Positions 1-11,055 of a DNA stretch of 64,000 nucleotides are shown here, piece after piece; within the stretch, counting starts at the first letter, position 1, and every line of letters starts with the position of its first letter. The stretch is from Linyphia triangularis. Lineage: Eukaryota > Arthropoda > Arachnida > Araneae > Linyphiidae. Location of the stretch: contig OZ021729.1 of assembly GCA_963978545.1 (NCBI GenBank), positions 80,454,670 through 80,518,669 of the forward strand, given 5' to 3'. The notes beneath the pieces were generated by a model. That model saw only the letters and a program-made list of their open reading frames with translations, searched no databases and was not told the DNA's origin. Position numbers and translations under genes: made by a program.

Positions 1-119
1 TATTTGATTAATATAAATCATACAATTTATCATCAACATCAGTTTTTTTTAACAAATTTACAAAAACAAACTCCAAACAAAGCAGCTTCAAAGATCACCA
101 TGGGAGCTGCCTACCACAT

Positions 120-311
120 TAGGAGAGATAGTAGTTGACTGATGTCACATGCATAATCCTTAATGGTCTCTGCAAGACTTAATTTTTTTTTTTTTTTTTT
201 TTGGCATTCGTTCAGAAAGATGAATTCGGAATTTTATTGTTTACATGTTTACGTTATGATAATCCCATGGAGAAAACTTTCTCAAACATAAATGCTACAA
301 CTGTTTTAAAG
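120..311 (+). promoter_or_regulatory. Upstream block and first non-coding exon of zinc-finger copy 1
   Basis: A block around 133-160 (TAGTTGACTGATGTCACATG followed by CATAAT) and a following stretch beginning TTGGCATTCGT recur at about 14030 and 27757, in each case upstream of a zinc-finger gene. The shared segment in copies 1 and 3 ends in AAG followed by GTATTCTTTTTT, which reads as a splice donor (exon end 311 here, 27970 in copy 3). I infer promoter plus 5' UTR exon 1. The GATGTCAC core resembles a CRE/ATF site, best preserved as TGACGTCA in copy 3. No transcript evidence is available. Confidence 0.45.
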
Positions 312-520
312 GTATTCTTTTTTACTTTTCCTTAAAAATAGTTTGAACGGCATTTTATAAACTAATATTCTTGTTGACCTTTGTTCAACAATCAGATTTC
401 ATATGATTTAAAATTGTGGAAGAACTGGTTCTGCTTGATAAAATCTCTCTTTTCACACGAAAATTATTCTTTTTCAATATTCCGAAGAAAAATAAATCCT
501 TAAATTTACTGTGGCCATCA

Positions 521-523
<3 letters not shown>

Positions 524-566
<43 letters not shown>
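524..566. repeat. (TA)n microsatellite, left of pogo-like element
   Basis: Uninterrupted TA dinucleotides directly abut the left terminal repeat of the element at 567. Together with 2636-2699 it appears to be one TA tract split by the insertion. Confidence 0.9.
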
Positions 567-570
<4 letters not shown>

Positions 571-2631
571 GAACCTACCAGTAATTGACCAGTTAGTGCA
601 AGTTTCTACACATTTAATTTTTTTTCTTAAAAAATTATTAACGGAATGTTATGAAAATTTCCCAAAATATCAATTGATTAATGAAGCTCAATAATAAATT
701 AACATGGTGTTCCAGTCCTTTTTACAATTTAAAATATCATCAGAATTTCTTACCAAAAGCAATTTTGCCAGTAATTGACCAGAGCCATGCTAGTAATTGA
801 CCACAGCCATGCTAGTAATTGACCACTTCCATTTCCAGAATAAAACCAAAAGTTAATTGTTAAATTCTGTTATAAAATGCTCTAATATTCATAAATTAAC
901 TATTAAATGAACTAAAAAAAGAAAGTAAAAATAAATATAATCAATTTTAATCCATGAAAATACAGGAACATCAGTGTAAAATATAGTATGATGGTTTTAT
1001 AAACTTTAGTTAACAAAGTTAGTTTTACTGGTAGGTAATTATGCGTATTTTATTCAAAAAATTAAAACAAGAAAATCAAAATAATATAGAAAAGATTATC
1101 TAATCCTATACTTTCAATTCTGAATAAATTTAGATGAAAAGAATCGAATGTAGAGGATATTATTTCTTGAATAGTTTCAAAATCATCCGTTTTTCTAATG
1201 GAAATCATTTTCTTGCATTGGCATTTATCCAATTACATAGAAGAGTTTCTTCTGAGGGTGTAAGAATTGTTGAGGGCCCATTTTTCTAAATTCTGGGGTT
1301 TTCCCTTTTAGCTTATTAATCAACGTAGAATGAGGAATGTTGTATTTTCTGGCAGTTTCTCTTATTTTCCCAATATTTTCTCTTGAAAAAGCGTAGATTT
1401 CAAGACCTCTTCGGTGTACTTGAGAAAGGATTTCTTCCCTTCCATGAGTGTTTAATTTTAATGATTTCAGAATTCTTATAGCCTAGGTATATGCTTAAAC
1501 CTATAAAAAAAACTTCCTTAATGATTTATTTAACTCAATTTCTTATCAATATTTAAGTTAATTTTCTACTTTAATTTTTTCCTGTTCATATTAAAAAATA
1601 TTACTAAATATATATCTTATTCATTTAAGGTGTGAAAAGTAATTTTGATATTTACAAGGGTGTTAGTGATCTGTAAATTTTCCGGCTTATCTTTGACCAA
1701 TTCTTTTCTATCAACAGACCATTTGATCGGATTGTTTGAATTTTTCAAGAAATAAAACAATTTATAAAATTCTGACAGACATTTTATGTACCAGAGTGTT
1801 AGTTTAAATAAAAATTGTAAGTAACCTACATAATATTTGTGTAGGGTAAAGTGGAAGTATACTTAAAATTGACTTTTGACCATTTCTTGACTTTTTAAAA
1901 AAAAATTATGTTAAGAAAGTAAGCCTAGTATATTTAAAAATGATCTAATGTACACATGCAATAAGAAAATCCATCTTAGAGTTTAAAAATGACTTACTTT
2001 TGTATTCTAAAGTTGAAAAACTAATACTTAACACCCTTATCGACACCAATTAACTACAATGGTCAATTACTGAAAAAATCAATTTTTCGGGACAAATAGT
2101 AAGTGAAGATTGCAATAAAAGCATAAACCTTTGTTATCACTTTGTTTTTTCCCATAAAATATGCAAGTAAATAAAAATTTAGTAGTTGACCATTTTGGTC
2201 AATTACTAAAAATATAACACTTAGCCTGATCAGTAATTGACCATCTGTTTTTCATAATTTGTTTATTAGTTTAAAGAAAAACTACTTGTATATTAATATA
2301 AAACAAACATAAATGATCTACATACATTATTTGTATTAAACCATTTAGGAATTATTCATGTTGATGCTAAAAAATCAAAGAGAAGCTAAACCACCCTTCA
2401 CTAATAGTGTCAGTCACTCATATGAGACCCTGTGACATACCTTTGTGTTTGTTAATTTTTATCATCCAATTGGAAGCTTGTTTACCCCTATAACTTTTGG
2501 CATGGGCTTTCATTAGTTATTGGATATATTTTAACCAATAAAAATTAGAATACCATCACAACAATTCTTGTTTACTTCCTTTTTGTGTCATTTTGGTCAA
2601 CTACTGGCATGTGGTCAATTACTGGCGTATC

Positions 2632-2635
<4 letters not shown>
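567..2635 (-). mobile_element. pogo-like (Tc1/mariner superfamily) DNA element, decayed
   Basis: Ends are inverted repeats: left GGGTGAACCTACCAGTAATT and, on the reverse strand from 2635, GGGTGATACGCCAGTAATTG. Both ends sit inside TA dinucleotides, as expected for a TA target duplication. The interior has several further copies of the 13-mer CAGTAATTGACCA or its complement (about 771, 792, 813, 2058, 2192, 2230, 2590), which look like clustered transposase-binding motifs. A helix-turn-helix relic on the minus strand (1235-1445) supports the pogo assignment. The catalytic domain is not recognisable. Confidence 0.7.
1235..1445 (-). pseudogene. pogo/pipsqueak-type helix-turn-helix transposase fragment
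   Basis: Reading from ATG at 1445 on the minus strand gives MEGKKSFLKYTEEVL, then IRETARKYNIPHSTLINKL, then KGKTPEFRKMGPQ. This matches the pipsqueak-type HTH of pogo-family transposases (a YTEE..L helix, then REAARKYNVPRSTL-like recognition helix, then RLKGK). About 67 residues are legible before the similarity fades. The DDE domain expected downstream (toward lower coordinates) is absent or unrecognisable, so the element is not autonomous. Confidence 0.65.

Positions 2636-2699
<64 letters not shown>
2636..2699. repeat. (TA)n microsatellite, right of pogo-like element
   Basis: About 32 TA units immediately after the right terminal repeat of the pogo-like element. Confidence 0.9.
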
Positions 2700-2704
<5 letters not shown>

Positions 2705-3236
2705 TTTGTGTTAAGTTTTTGCACTTGGCGATTTGCGAACTTTTCCGCAAAACGTAAACAAGCGAACTCCGGCGTTAAATCAAACTGAAAACGGCGAAAA
2801 ACAACATGATTCCGAATTGACTGGCTAACCCAAAGCAACACCGGAAAGTGAAAAAGGTATAATCGAACCCGCTTCAAAATTTGTGGTTTAAAAAGAGTCA
2901 AATCCGGTAAAATTTCATTAAACTTTACATTAATGATAAATATTAAACCCCTTCCACAATATTTACATTTTTAATCACTTGCTAAAAACTAAAAAGTAAG
3001 GAACTGACCCCAAAATCACTTTTTTTTAATTACGTGGTAATGTAAAACTCTAAAAAATAAGGTGTGCTTGTCCTAAAACTCATACTTTATAAACTATTTT
3101 GATGGCCAAACGACCACCAAAATATAGTTCAGATTTTTATTGGCATATGGTTTCAATAATAACAAGATATCCTTAATCAAATCCACACTTAAATCTTCTA
3201 TCCCTTCTCACGGAAGGTTATATATAGTTAAACGTT
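2700..3236. other. Non-coding, no gene seen
   Basis: No coding signal. The stretch around 2720-2775 (CACTTGGCGATTTGCG, CCGCAAAACGTAAACAA, GCGAACTCCG) resembles 28270-28310 and is probably a short dispersed repeat. Confidence 0.5.
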
Positions 3237-3536
3237 AACACATTCACTACCGATCGCGTATCAGCACAGAATGTCTTGTTACTTCCCAGTAGTCTGTCCT
3301 GATCTGACTGGTCCCTAGCGGAGTTTCCGTTCATGCTGAATTTACCTGAAACTGTGTTTTAAAAATGGAAGGAAGACAAGGTATCTAATATTTATGTCAC
3401 ATGACAGCATTATTTTGTTACTTAAGTTAATTCCAGCATGAACGGAAATTCTGATTGGGTACAGTCTGATCAGGACAGACTCCCGAGGAGTACCAAGACA
3501 TTCTGTGCTGATACATGATCGGCAGCGAATGTCTAA
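3237..3536. repeat. Foldback MITE with ~125-bp inverted arms
   Basis: The left arm starts CATTCACTACCGATCG and continues GTATCAGCACAGAATGTCTT. The right arm read in reverse complement gives CATTCGCTGCCGATCATG and then GTATCAGCACAGAATGTCTT. Both arms share GTCTGTCCTGATC and TTTCCGTTCATGCTG, and surround roughly 60 bp of unpaired sequence. No coding potential. A clear target duplication was not found. Confidence 0.75.
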
Positions 3537-4410
3537 AAATTCTATGAATTTTTTTCCCCGACTAAAATTTCCAAAGTAACCAAAGATTATTTTAGTTGTA
3601 TACTCGAGCAGTTCAACGCAAGTAATCTCATATTTTAAAAGAATCATCATTGTTAAAAATCTAGACTTTAAAACATGGTTTCTGCATTCCCTGTAAAAAA
3701 TAGCCAAACGTAACTTAAATTTATGATGTAACCCAAATAGAACCAATCGTTCTTCAGCTAATTTTAGCTTTCGACAAAAGAGAAACATTAATCGCACTGT
3801 TTTCCATATTTGTAACTGTATCAACTGGCACTAGATAAAATTTAGCGTTTTTTTGGCGAAAAGAAAATGTGTTTGGCATTAATCTATGTGCACCAGTAAT
3901 TTTAACCAATTGAGACTCTGGAATATTGCTGACGACATCAAAAAAACAAGTTTTGACAGTTTCCCAGAATTTGTGAATTATCTTTGCCACCATATAGCAC
4001 ATTTTAACTGAAAAAATTGCGATTCTTATGCATTACTACACAGGATAGATCGTGCTAAATTTAAAAAAAAAGTTATTTAAAAAAAATGTCTGTATGTACG
4101 TGGTCAGCATAACTCCCGAATGGTTTGACCTATGATAGTATTCAAATTTTGTGTACAGAGTCATTCCATGATAACTTTCTTTACATTTGGACTCTTTCAG
4201 TTAACTCTTTTTATAAATATAATAACAAAAAGTAATTCAAAACAAAATACTCATTTGATTTTTTAAATCAACTAATAAAAACCTAATTTTGAATGCAAAT
4301 AATAATACTGTTGCACAAATTGTCTGTATATAGTGTAAATAGTGACATATTATTTTAAAATTCTATTGTAATTTATTTTATCTTATTTTTTTAATTAACA
4401 GCTATTATAC
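3537..4410. other. Non-coding with TE fragment
   Basis: No gene recognised. At 4088-4130 the words GTACGTGGTCAGCATAACTC and CCGAATGG recur in reverse complement near 13275-13300, marking a dispersed repeat fragment. Confidence 0.4.
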
Positions 4411-4760
4411 AAGTTAGAAAAAGGTGGCAACACCTAAAGCAATCGAGAAATTTCAAGATGTTTCTTTTTTGATGAATTGGCTGGAAATTTCGGGAATATT
4501 CTCACGCGCCTGCCATATAAAGACCGGAGATCGAGAAAGTTTTCAGATTGACTTTGGACTTCGATGTGAGCTGATCGCTTTGTTTACTAGAGTGAACTTG
4601 TATAATCGCTGTATTCAAAGTTGTTCTTACTGAAGCTTGAGGGTGATTAAACTGTTGTCTTTGAATAAATTTTGTGCCTTTGAAGAGTGAATAAATAGTA
4701 GTTTTTATCTTAAAAACAGTGCCATCATTGCCTCAGTGGAAAAATTCATAACAATACTTA
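4411..4760 (+). mobile_element. Putative solo LTR
   Basis: A locally GC-richer segment with a TATA-like CCATATAAAGACCGG at 4513-4527, a downstream polyadenylation-like GAATAAA (about 4663 and 4690), and no coding frame matching any family. This promoter-to-polyA layout within about 350 bp is typical of an LTR, and the wording recalls LTRs seen in spider genomes. Exact ends and a target duplication were not identified, so the call is tentative. Confidence 0.4.
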
Positions 4761-5599
4761 AATGACATTTTTAAAATTTATAAAATTCATTGATTTAGGT
4801 GTATAACTTACGTTATGCCAAAAGAGAATAGGGTAAAAAGTTCTTTTACCTTTCAATAAAATTCTGTATTTTTTAACATTCTAGTGTTTTAAAGTTATAT
4901 ACATTCCCTTCTTTAAGAATTGTAATTATGCAATTTAAAATTATCTTTATAAAGAATTTATTTTTATATAAATTTAAAAGTTACTTACGTTACTCATTTG
5001 CATGCTTCAGAAATGATATAGTACTTTCAGGAACATGCAATAGTGTGTTTATGGGGTTATTTTGTATCTTTAACAGTGCAGTATCCCGAGGGGCTTATAG
5101 AGTTAGGACCCTTAGACAGGGGCAGTTCCTCCCCTGTTTAAGGTGGAGTACAAAATTTCTGTGGCCAAAAAGCTAAAGTCACAATTTTCTACTAAGCAAA
5201 GTAGAAGTTCTATTACTCTTAATATTTAATGTGATTAAATTATTAAGAAACTTCTCATTCTAAAATCCTTGTGAACTTTCATTGTAAAAGCTATTTTGTG
5301 CCCAATAAAACTAGAAAAATACTTTTTGCCCTTCAGTTTGTTTGTACTTTTAAATTGATGTCTAATCTTCAGATAATAAAAATAGGAATTTTGCAAATTT
5401 TGTAGCTAAGTGTTTTATAAAAAAAGCTAAGTCAAATGTTCTACTTTTAGAGTATAAAGAAGTTTATTTTGTGCTTTGCTATATCTTAAGCATCCACAGC
5501 TGAATAACTGCATTCAATTGTTTTCTTAGGTTTGAAGAACGATTTTTTTTTCTTTCTAAACATAATAATTGTTTTCCTATTTTGTTTATATAGTAGCTG
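4761..5599. other. Intron of zinc-finger copy 1, duplicated block
   Basis: The stretch 5240-5470 (TTAAGAAACTTCTCATTCTA, ATCCTTGTGAAC, AAAAATACTTTTTGC) is repeated near 14286-14510 and in part at 28046-28230. It is shared non-coding sequence of the duplicated unit rather than a gene. Confidence 0.55.
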
Positions 5600-5679
5600 C
5601 TTGGATCCACATTGCTTGAGTACCTGTGAAGACATATTGATGTAGGATTCATTGATGTTTAATTTTAGCAAAAATTCTG
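5600..5679 (+). other. Second non-coding exon of zinc-finger copy 1 (predicted)
   Basis: CTTGGATCCACATTGCTTGA then GTACCTGTGAAGACATATTG, ending AAAATTCTG followed by donor GTAAGTG at 5680. The same exon-like block with the same donor is at 14645-14727 in copy 2. Conservation of a perfect donor in two copies is the main support. It carries no long open frame and is taken as 5' UTR. Confidence 0.45.
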
Positions 5680-6607
5680 GTAAGTGTATAATTTACACAA
5701 TATGAATGTTTATGACTAGGCAATTTTTTCTTAAACAAAACATTGTTAGCAACAATTTCAATGTAAACAGATTAGTATTTTGTATTTTAAAATTTTATTC
5801 TTAACATTGCACTGTTTGTTTTATTGTATAATGAAATCTCAGAAATAACTCAGTTGTCTCAAACTTACTACTTTTCTCCTGCAATTGTTTGGTAGATTAA
5901 ATGCCTCAGAAACCGAGAGATTTGCTCTTTAATAATTCTGATGATAAATTTTCTTGTTTAAAAAAAAGGGAAATCCGCTTTCATTCTCCTAAATGCATAT
6001 ACACAAAAGAGATGAATCAAAAGTTGCATGAATTAGTAAAAGATACCTCAAATCTTATTTATTTTTTAATCTATGTAATTGCTGAATTTCAAGATTGCTA
6101 TGAAAATTTCACAGAATTTGCAAAATAGCATTTTAAGTCTTCCATTTCTTAAAAATATTAATGGTCAAAGATTTAAAGATTCTCAGCTCGAGTCAGGTTG
6201 ATTGACTTCTTTCCATTTTGTCGTTATAAACACTTTATTGGCATTTGAACTGAAACTTGACTTGAAGGAATTTTGTTTAAACATATCAAAATACTTCCCA
6301 AAGAAATGTTTAAACATATTGACCTGTTGTCCTTCTCCTTGAAAAACTTTATAAAAAAAATTGTGATGATGAAACAACTGGGAAGGCATTAAAAATCTTT
6401 TATGTTACGCTGTATTTAGCTACGTTGTGGCGCCAGGCAGAGAAGGCTGGTGGGATCATCAGATGGATATCAGTTAAGACTGCTGTGCTGTGAAGTGAAG
6501 TGAAGAGAGGGGTGCGATGTGATGAAGGAAAGGCCTGCTGTGATACTAGAGAACGGTGTGCTCCTGTTTAGTGCAAAAAGTGGAGGCGTAAAGGATAGGT
6601 TTTTGTC
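5680..6607. other. Intron of zinc-finger copy 1
   Basis: No gene recognised. A GC-richer island at about 6420-6595 (includes GTGAAGTGAAGTGAAGAG) continues after the MITE at 6967, so the MITE split it. It may be retroelement leader sequence. Confidence 0.35.
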
Positions 6608-6966
6608 CAGGGGTCTAACCAGGTTTTTTTTTACAGGGTCCTATTTTTGTGAAAAAATATACATTTTGTGAAAAATTTCCAATTTTATATATTTTGAGCA
6701 TATGGTTTGGCATTCATGACGTCACTTCCTTAAAACCAACATGTGGGCCAGTGAGCCGTTCTCTCCTTTTGGCATAAAACAAACTTTGTAATTTTGTAAA
6801 CCGTTTTCAAACTGGAAATATTATGAAGGTTTCATATTTTTGACTTGGAATTTTGTGAAAGTTCAGTTTGTTGTACATGGAATTTTGTGAAGGGTCCGTT
6901 TTTTGAACATGGAATTTTGTGAAGGATCCTTAAAAGGACCTAAATTTCCTTCTGCATAGACCCCTG
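6608..6966. mobile_element. hAT-type MITE (CAGGGGTCTA ends)
   Basis: Terminal inverted repeats CAGGGGTCTAACCAG at 6608 and, from the right end in reverse, CAGGGGTCTATGCAG. Flanks are TTTTGTC(C) on the left and TTGTCC on the right, an imperfect target duplication. The interior repeats GGAATTTTGTGAAGG-like words near both ends. No coding capacity. Confidence 0.75.
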
Positions 6967-7089
6967 TTGTCCGATGATGGAGGCGAGTGCCCTTTACTTG
7001 CCAGAGGCCAAAATGTCAGCTGGTAAGATGTACTGTCAGGGCCGTATTTCTGAATAGGTTAAGTAGGCTGCAGCCTCATGAGGAACATT

Positions 7090-7560
7090 TTTAGCTGTAT
7101 AAGCTCGTTCTAATGACTGAAAAATCGATTAAAGTTTTCTGGTTTAGTTGGAACTGGCATACTAAGTGTTTTAATGCTTCTTATAAGATTCTCAATGTTC
7201 GGGGCTGATGTTTCAAATGCTGTATTAGTGTTTCTAGTTTCGGTTTGGTTTGTTTCCAAAGTATCGTTGCAAGTTCAAGTTGCTTTTCAATTTGTGCTAA
7301 TTTAGTTTTTTCGATTTCCAATTTATTTTTTCAATTTCAATTTTGTTTTCTTTGATTAACTTTGCCTTTCTTTCCTGGACAGTTAAATAAATTAGTTCTT
7401 TTATGAAATCAGATTCGCTTTTGAACATAGCATTTTACTCAGTTAGTTCTTTTAACTTAATTAATGTCGCTCCTTCCTGTACAATTGCACCTAGTTCTTG
7501 AGCGACTTTCACGAGATCTTCCTTTTTGACGTGTTTATATATTTTAATTAATAAATTTTA
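7090..7560 (-). pseudogene. LTR-retrotransposon gag fragment
   Basis: On the minus strand broken frames give VKKEDLVKVAQELG, then FKSDSDFIKELIYLTVQERK, then the coiled-coil-like LEIEKTKLAQIEKQLELA, then LIRSIKTLSMPVPTKPENF. This order (helical N-terminal module, Lys/Glu-rich coiled coil, then a PVPTKPENF-like capsid start) fits gag-type proteins of arthropod Gypsy-like elements. Stops and frameshifts are present, including one just before the FKSD segment, so it is a relic. No pol region was found nearby. Confidence 0.55.
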
Positions 7561-8445
7561 GATCCTACCTCCACTGTTGAGGGTTTACAATTGATGAATG
7601 TAGATGTGAAGTTGAATTTGTTGGGGCCCGTAGTACTTCGCCTTTGGGCTATCCATTGGCTGAAACTTGATCACTGAAAATAGTAGCACCACACTTTCGA
7701 TGTACATGATGCGTTGAAAAGTTTTGTTGAGCTAATTGCTGTAGTGATTGTCATAAGTTGTTTTCATTCTGACATTTTGCACGATTTAATTAAGGGAGCC
7801 TCCGGTAAAGTAACAATTATACAGCCACCTTTTTCTTATAGTTAAGATTGAGTTTTCTGAATACATTCGATGGAGGTTGACACCTTAGCCATTCGGGAGT
7901 TCACAGACTACGTCAATGGTGATTGTACGAATGAGCAGACAGACTGTTTACTAATGTGCGCATGGGGGCTGAATTATGGAGATTACGAGGCAGGAAGGTT
8001 TACACTGGGAAATCAAGAGAGAAAGGACTGAAACATGACTTTCGAGGAGTTGAGCAATCTTATGCCGGGATCGGTGATGAAAGATACTATGAACCCGATG
8101 GTCCCTCCTCACGTTCGAGTGCAGTAAGCAGTAAGTGGCATTTTAATTCACTTCAACCTCAGCCAACTAGGAAAGTTTTGATAAGATAAATTTTATACTT
8201 TTAATAATTGTTATTTGTAGTTTTAATCATTATTATTGATTTCAACCTCACACTTGTAGTGAGTGTTTTAAGGAAATGTGTTTGCTTATCACTTACTTAG
8301 CTACTGAATAAACTTGCTCATAAGTAAAGAATTTGTGTTAATTGCAGGTTTTTAGTATTGCATAACTCTAAATTTATTGCTTGAATTTTATATGAGTATT
8401 TTGTACACCAGACTATACTAATCATGGCAGTGATGGTTAGCAAAG
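7561..8445. other. Probable retroelement-derived non-coding sequence
   Basis: No intact gene. A 77-codon open frame at 7956-8189 on the plus strand has no recognised similarity. Sequence around 8310 (GAATAAACTTGCTC) looks polyadenylation-like. Left unassigned. Confidence 0.3.
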
Positions 8446-8790
8446 ATTAATATTGTGATGATTTTTGCACTTTTTAGTGGCGTTGTTGGTTGAAAATTTA
8501 CAATGCGTTGAGTTAGCCTTCCAAAGATTTTGTTGTTTCTTTGGTGATGATTGCTTCACGTTTTAGCAGTGTTGTTGCTTGTAGATGAGGCAATGAGTTG
8601 TTCTACTGGAGTATGGTTTGCTTCTTGTCGATGACTGCTGCACTTTTGGAGGGATTGCTCCTTTTCGATGATTGCTGCATTTTTGAAGGTGTTGCTCTTA
8701 TATTGATGACTGCTACACTTTTGGAGGGGTTTGCTCCTTTGTCGATGACTGTTGCACTTTTTCGCGACTTTGTTGCTGCGATGTAGAAAA
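8446..8790. repeat. 37-39-bp tandem repeat (minisatellite)
   Basis: The words GATGACTGCTGCACTTTTGG, GATGATTGCTGCATTTTTGA, GATGACTGCTACACTTTTGG and GATGACTGTTGCACTTTTTC start at 8630, 8667, 8705 and 8744. More diverged units are visible back to about 8450. A minus-strand open frame (8941-8603, 112 codons) runs through the units and repeats a motif around NPSKS; it is downstream of a primer-binding-like site and may be a retroelement leader or gag start. Confidence 0.7.
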
Positions 8791-8860
8791 TTCTGACCTG
8801 ATCAAGCTCACTTATTTTAGTGGCCGTTACTTCTGGTTTCGGAACGAAATTGAGTTCAGG

Positions 8861-8876
8861 ACCAGACGAGCCTCCA
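8861..8876 (-). other. Primer-binding-site-like sequence (tRNA-Pro type)
   Basis: On the minus strand the 16 bases read TGGAGGCTCGTCTGGT, close to the tRNA-Pro primer site TGGGGGCTCGTCCGGG used by many LTR elements. It is directly preceded by AAAACA, so the putative LTR would end in CA. Confidence 0.45.
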
Positions 8877-9230
8877 TGTTTTGGCTGGGTGTGTCTAGGG
8901 GGATGAATTGTGGTCAAATACGAGGCAGTTTGTCTTTTCACTGTGTTTAATTAATGCATGAGGTTGATTATGAGATAGGCTGTTAAGCCTTGATAGCGGT
9001 CTCGTGTGCATTCTCAGATCCGAAGGTCAGTGGCCAAGCACTCTGCCATCGTCAATCTCTCCTGGAATCTCTCTGCAGAATCTTCTCTCCATCTTCGTGC
9101 AGCCGTTTATATCCCTTGGCTGGCGATCGTTATGTCAAGGGATGGAGTGTATAGAACATTTATCAATAAAAACCACGAAAATTCCGGTTTGTTTTTCACA
9201 GCAACTTTTTGTGTAGATGGGTAAACATAT
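8877..9230 (-). mobile_element. Putative 5' LTR of a minus-strand retroelement
   Basis: Read on the minus strand it carries a TATA-like GGGATATAAACGGC (about 9104-9117), then transcribed-looking sequence, and ends CA right before the primer-site-like sequence. The upstream end is uncertain. The gag relic at 7090-7560 lies downstream in the same orientation, which is compatible with one decayed Gypsy-like element, but continuity is inference. Confidence 0.4.
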
Positions 9231-9849
9231 TTTTCCATCCCCCTCTCCCTTCTCCCTCCTACTCCCAAAAAATAGAAGTCTAGTCGTATCCTTAAGAAAA
9301 AACTTTAATGACTTTAAGGGTGTTTTATAACTTAAAATGAAAAAGTAAGGTTATTAGTTTTCTAACGTTAAAATCCATATCATGAATAAATCTAGAATAA
9401 TATTTCACTAGATTTGGAGCTATTTTTATAGTAACATACTTTATACGAATAATTTTTTTATGTTGCAATTGCAAGAAAATATATGGCTGACACTATTTGA
9501 TTTACTGTTTAAAAGCCAAAAATTATCATAAATTTAGTTTTTTTTTAATTAGTATGGAAGTTATGCATAGTATAAATTAAATATATGAGAGAAAGAATGT
9601 ATGCCAGCTTTATTTAAAAAAAAAAAATGTAGTATAGAAAATAAGAAATAACTATATTGTGACTTTTTACAATTCTTATAAATTACTACTACTAACTTAA
9701 TAAACTGCAAAAAGATATTTTTATCGATGATAAATTCTTATCTTTATTAATTAAGAATGATCACTTGAAAAGTAAAATAACTGGTTTTACAAGTGGCAAC
9801 TTAAATACAAATGCATGAATTTTTCTAAAGATGTATTTCTTCATTGCAG
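9231..9849. other. Intron end before the coding exon of zinc-finger copy 1
   Basis: AT-rich sequence without a gene. The last about 100 bases (GATCACTTGAAAAG, AAAATAACTGGTTTTAC, ending TTCATTGCAG at 9849) are conserved before the coding exons of copies 2 and 3, marking the shared branch point/acceptor region. Confidence 0.55.
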
Positions 9850-10095
9850 GTAAGTGGAAAATAAGAGGAATCATCAATGTTTATTCCTATTGTCCTGTTA
9901 AAAACAACAAAGTTTTTGATTCATACAAATGATGAAAACTTTCCTTAAAAAGTTCAATGAAGTAGAATGGAAGAAATCAACTTAAATTTATAATGAGAGA
10001 GTGTGGAGTACTGAAAGAAAAATTTGTTGGAATCTACTTACTCTCCGAAGACCTTATTTTCTTTGATATGTACAACAATTCATCTTGATCATATT

Positions 10096-11055
10096 ATGTC
10101 ATCCACTGAAAAGAAGCCACTTAGTTGTGAAATGTGCAGCAAAACATTTACCCAGATTTGCGATTTTAAACGACACGTCCTAACACACACTGGAGAAAAG
10201 CCATATTCTTGTGAAGAGTGCAGCAAAACATTTTCTCGAAGCGAAGGTCTTAAACTGCATCTCCTTAGTCACACTGGAGAAAAGCCACATTCTTGTGAAA
10301 TGTGCAGCAAAACATTTGCTCGAATTTGGGATCTTAAACGACACCTCCTCACACACACTGGGGAAAAGCCACATTCTTGTGAAGTATGTAGCAAAACATT
10401 TACTCGAAGTGAAACTCTTAAACAACACCTCCTCACTCACACTGGAGAAAAATCACATTCTTGCAGAATGTGCAGCAAGACATTTGCTAAAAGTGGAGAT
10501 TTGACACGACACATCCGCACTCACACTGGAGAAAAGCCACATTCTTGTGGAGTGTGCAACAAAACATTTACTCAAATCGCACACCTTAGACAGCATCGCC
10601 TTACTCACACTGGAGAAAAGCCACATTCTTGTGAAGTGTGCAGCAAAACATTTGCTCATAGTAAGAGTGTGAAACTACACCTCCTCACTCACACTGGAGA
10701 AAAACCACATTCTTGTGAAGTGTGCAGTAAAACCTTTTCTCAAATCGGTCACCTTAAACAGCATCGTCTTACCCACACTGGAGAAAAGCTACATTCTTGT
10801 GAAGTGTGTAACAAAACATTTGCTCAAATAAGGGGCCTGAAAGAGCATCTCCTCACTCATACTGGAGAAAAGCCATATTATTGTGAAGTGTGTAGCAAGA
10901 CATTTACTCGAAGTGCGAGTGTGAAACTACACCTGCTCACTCACACTGGAGAAAAGCCACATTCCTGTGAAGTGTGCGGTAAAACATTTTCTCAAATTGG
11001 ACACCTTAAACAGCATCTCTTTACTCACACCGGCGAAAAGCCACAATACTTGTGA
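10096..11055 (+). CDS. C2H2 zinc-finger protein, copy 1 (11 fingers, truncated C terminus)
   Basis: A likely nuclear DNA-binding protein made almost entirely of C2H2 (Kruppel-type) fingers: 319 residues with 11 consecutive CxxC-x12-HxxxH units joined by canonical HTGEKP linkers, the eleventh intact and followed only by THTGEKPQYL. I place the start at ATG 10096 (MSSTEKKPLSC) because copy 2 begins with the equivalent MTSTEKKPHGC. An in-frame upstream ATG at 10024 would add 24 residues not conserved in copy 2. The coding exon follows acceptor TTGCAG at 9849. Helix contact regions include QICDFK, RSEGLK, RIWDLK, RSETLK, QIAHLR, HSKSVK, QIGHLK and RSASVK; some recur in the other copies. No KRAB, BTB or ZAD domain is visible. 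Target DNA cannot be predicted here. Confidence 0.85.
   Translation: MSSTEKKPLSCEMCSKTFTQICDFKRHVLTHTGEKPYSCEECSKTFSRSEGLKLHLLSHTGEKPHSCEMCSKTFARIWDLKRHLLTHTGEKPHSCEVCSKTFTRSETLKQHLLTHTGEKSHSCRMCSKTFAKSGDLTRHIRTHTGEKPHSCGVCNKTFTQIAHLRQHRLTHTGEKPHSCEVCSKTFAHSKSVKLHLLTHTGEKPHSCEVCSKTFSQIGHLKQHRLTHTGEKLHSCEVCNKTFAQIRGLKEHLLTHTGEKPYYCEVCSKTFTRSASVKLHLLTHTGEKPHSCEVCGKTFSQIGHLKQHLFTHTGEKPQYL

Noticed and set aside
416..694. 92-codon open frame through the left TA repeat
   Set aside because: Its run of Ile-Tyr is translated microsatellite; no domain and it crosses the element boundary.
2585..2901. Open frames on both strands through the right TA repeat
   Set aside because: Translated (TA)n with flanking chance sequence.
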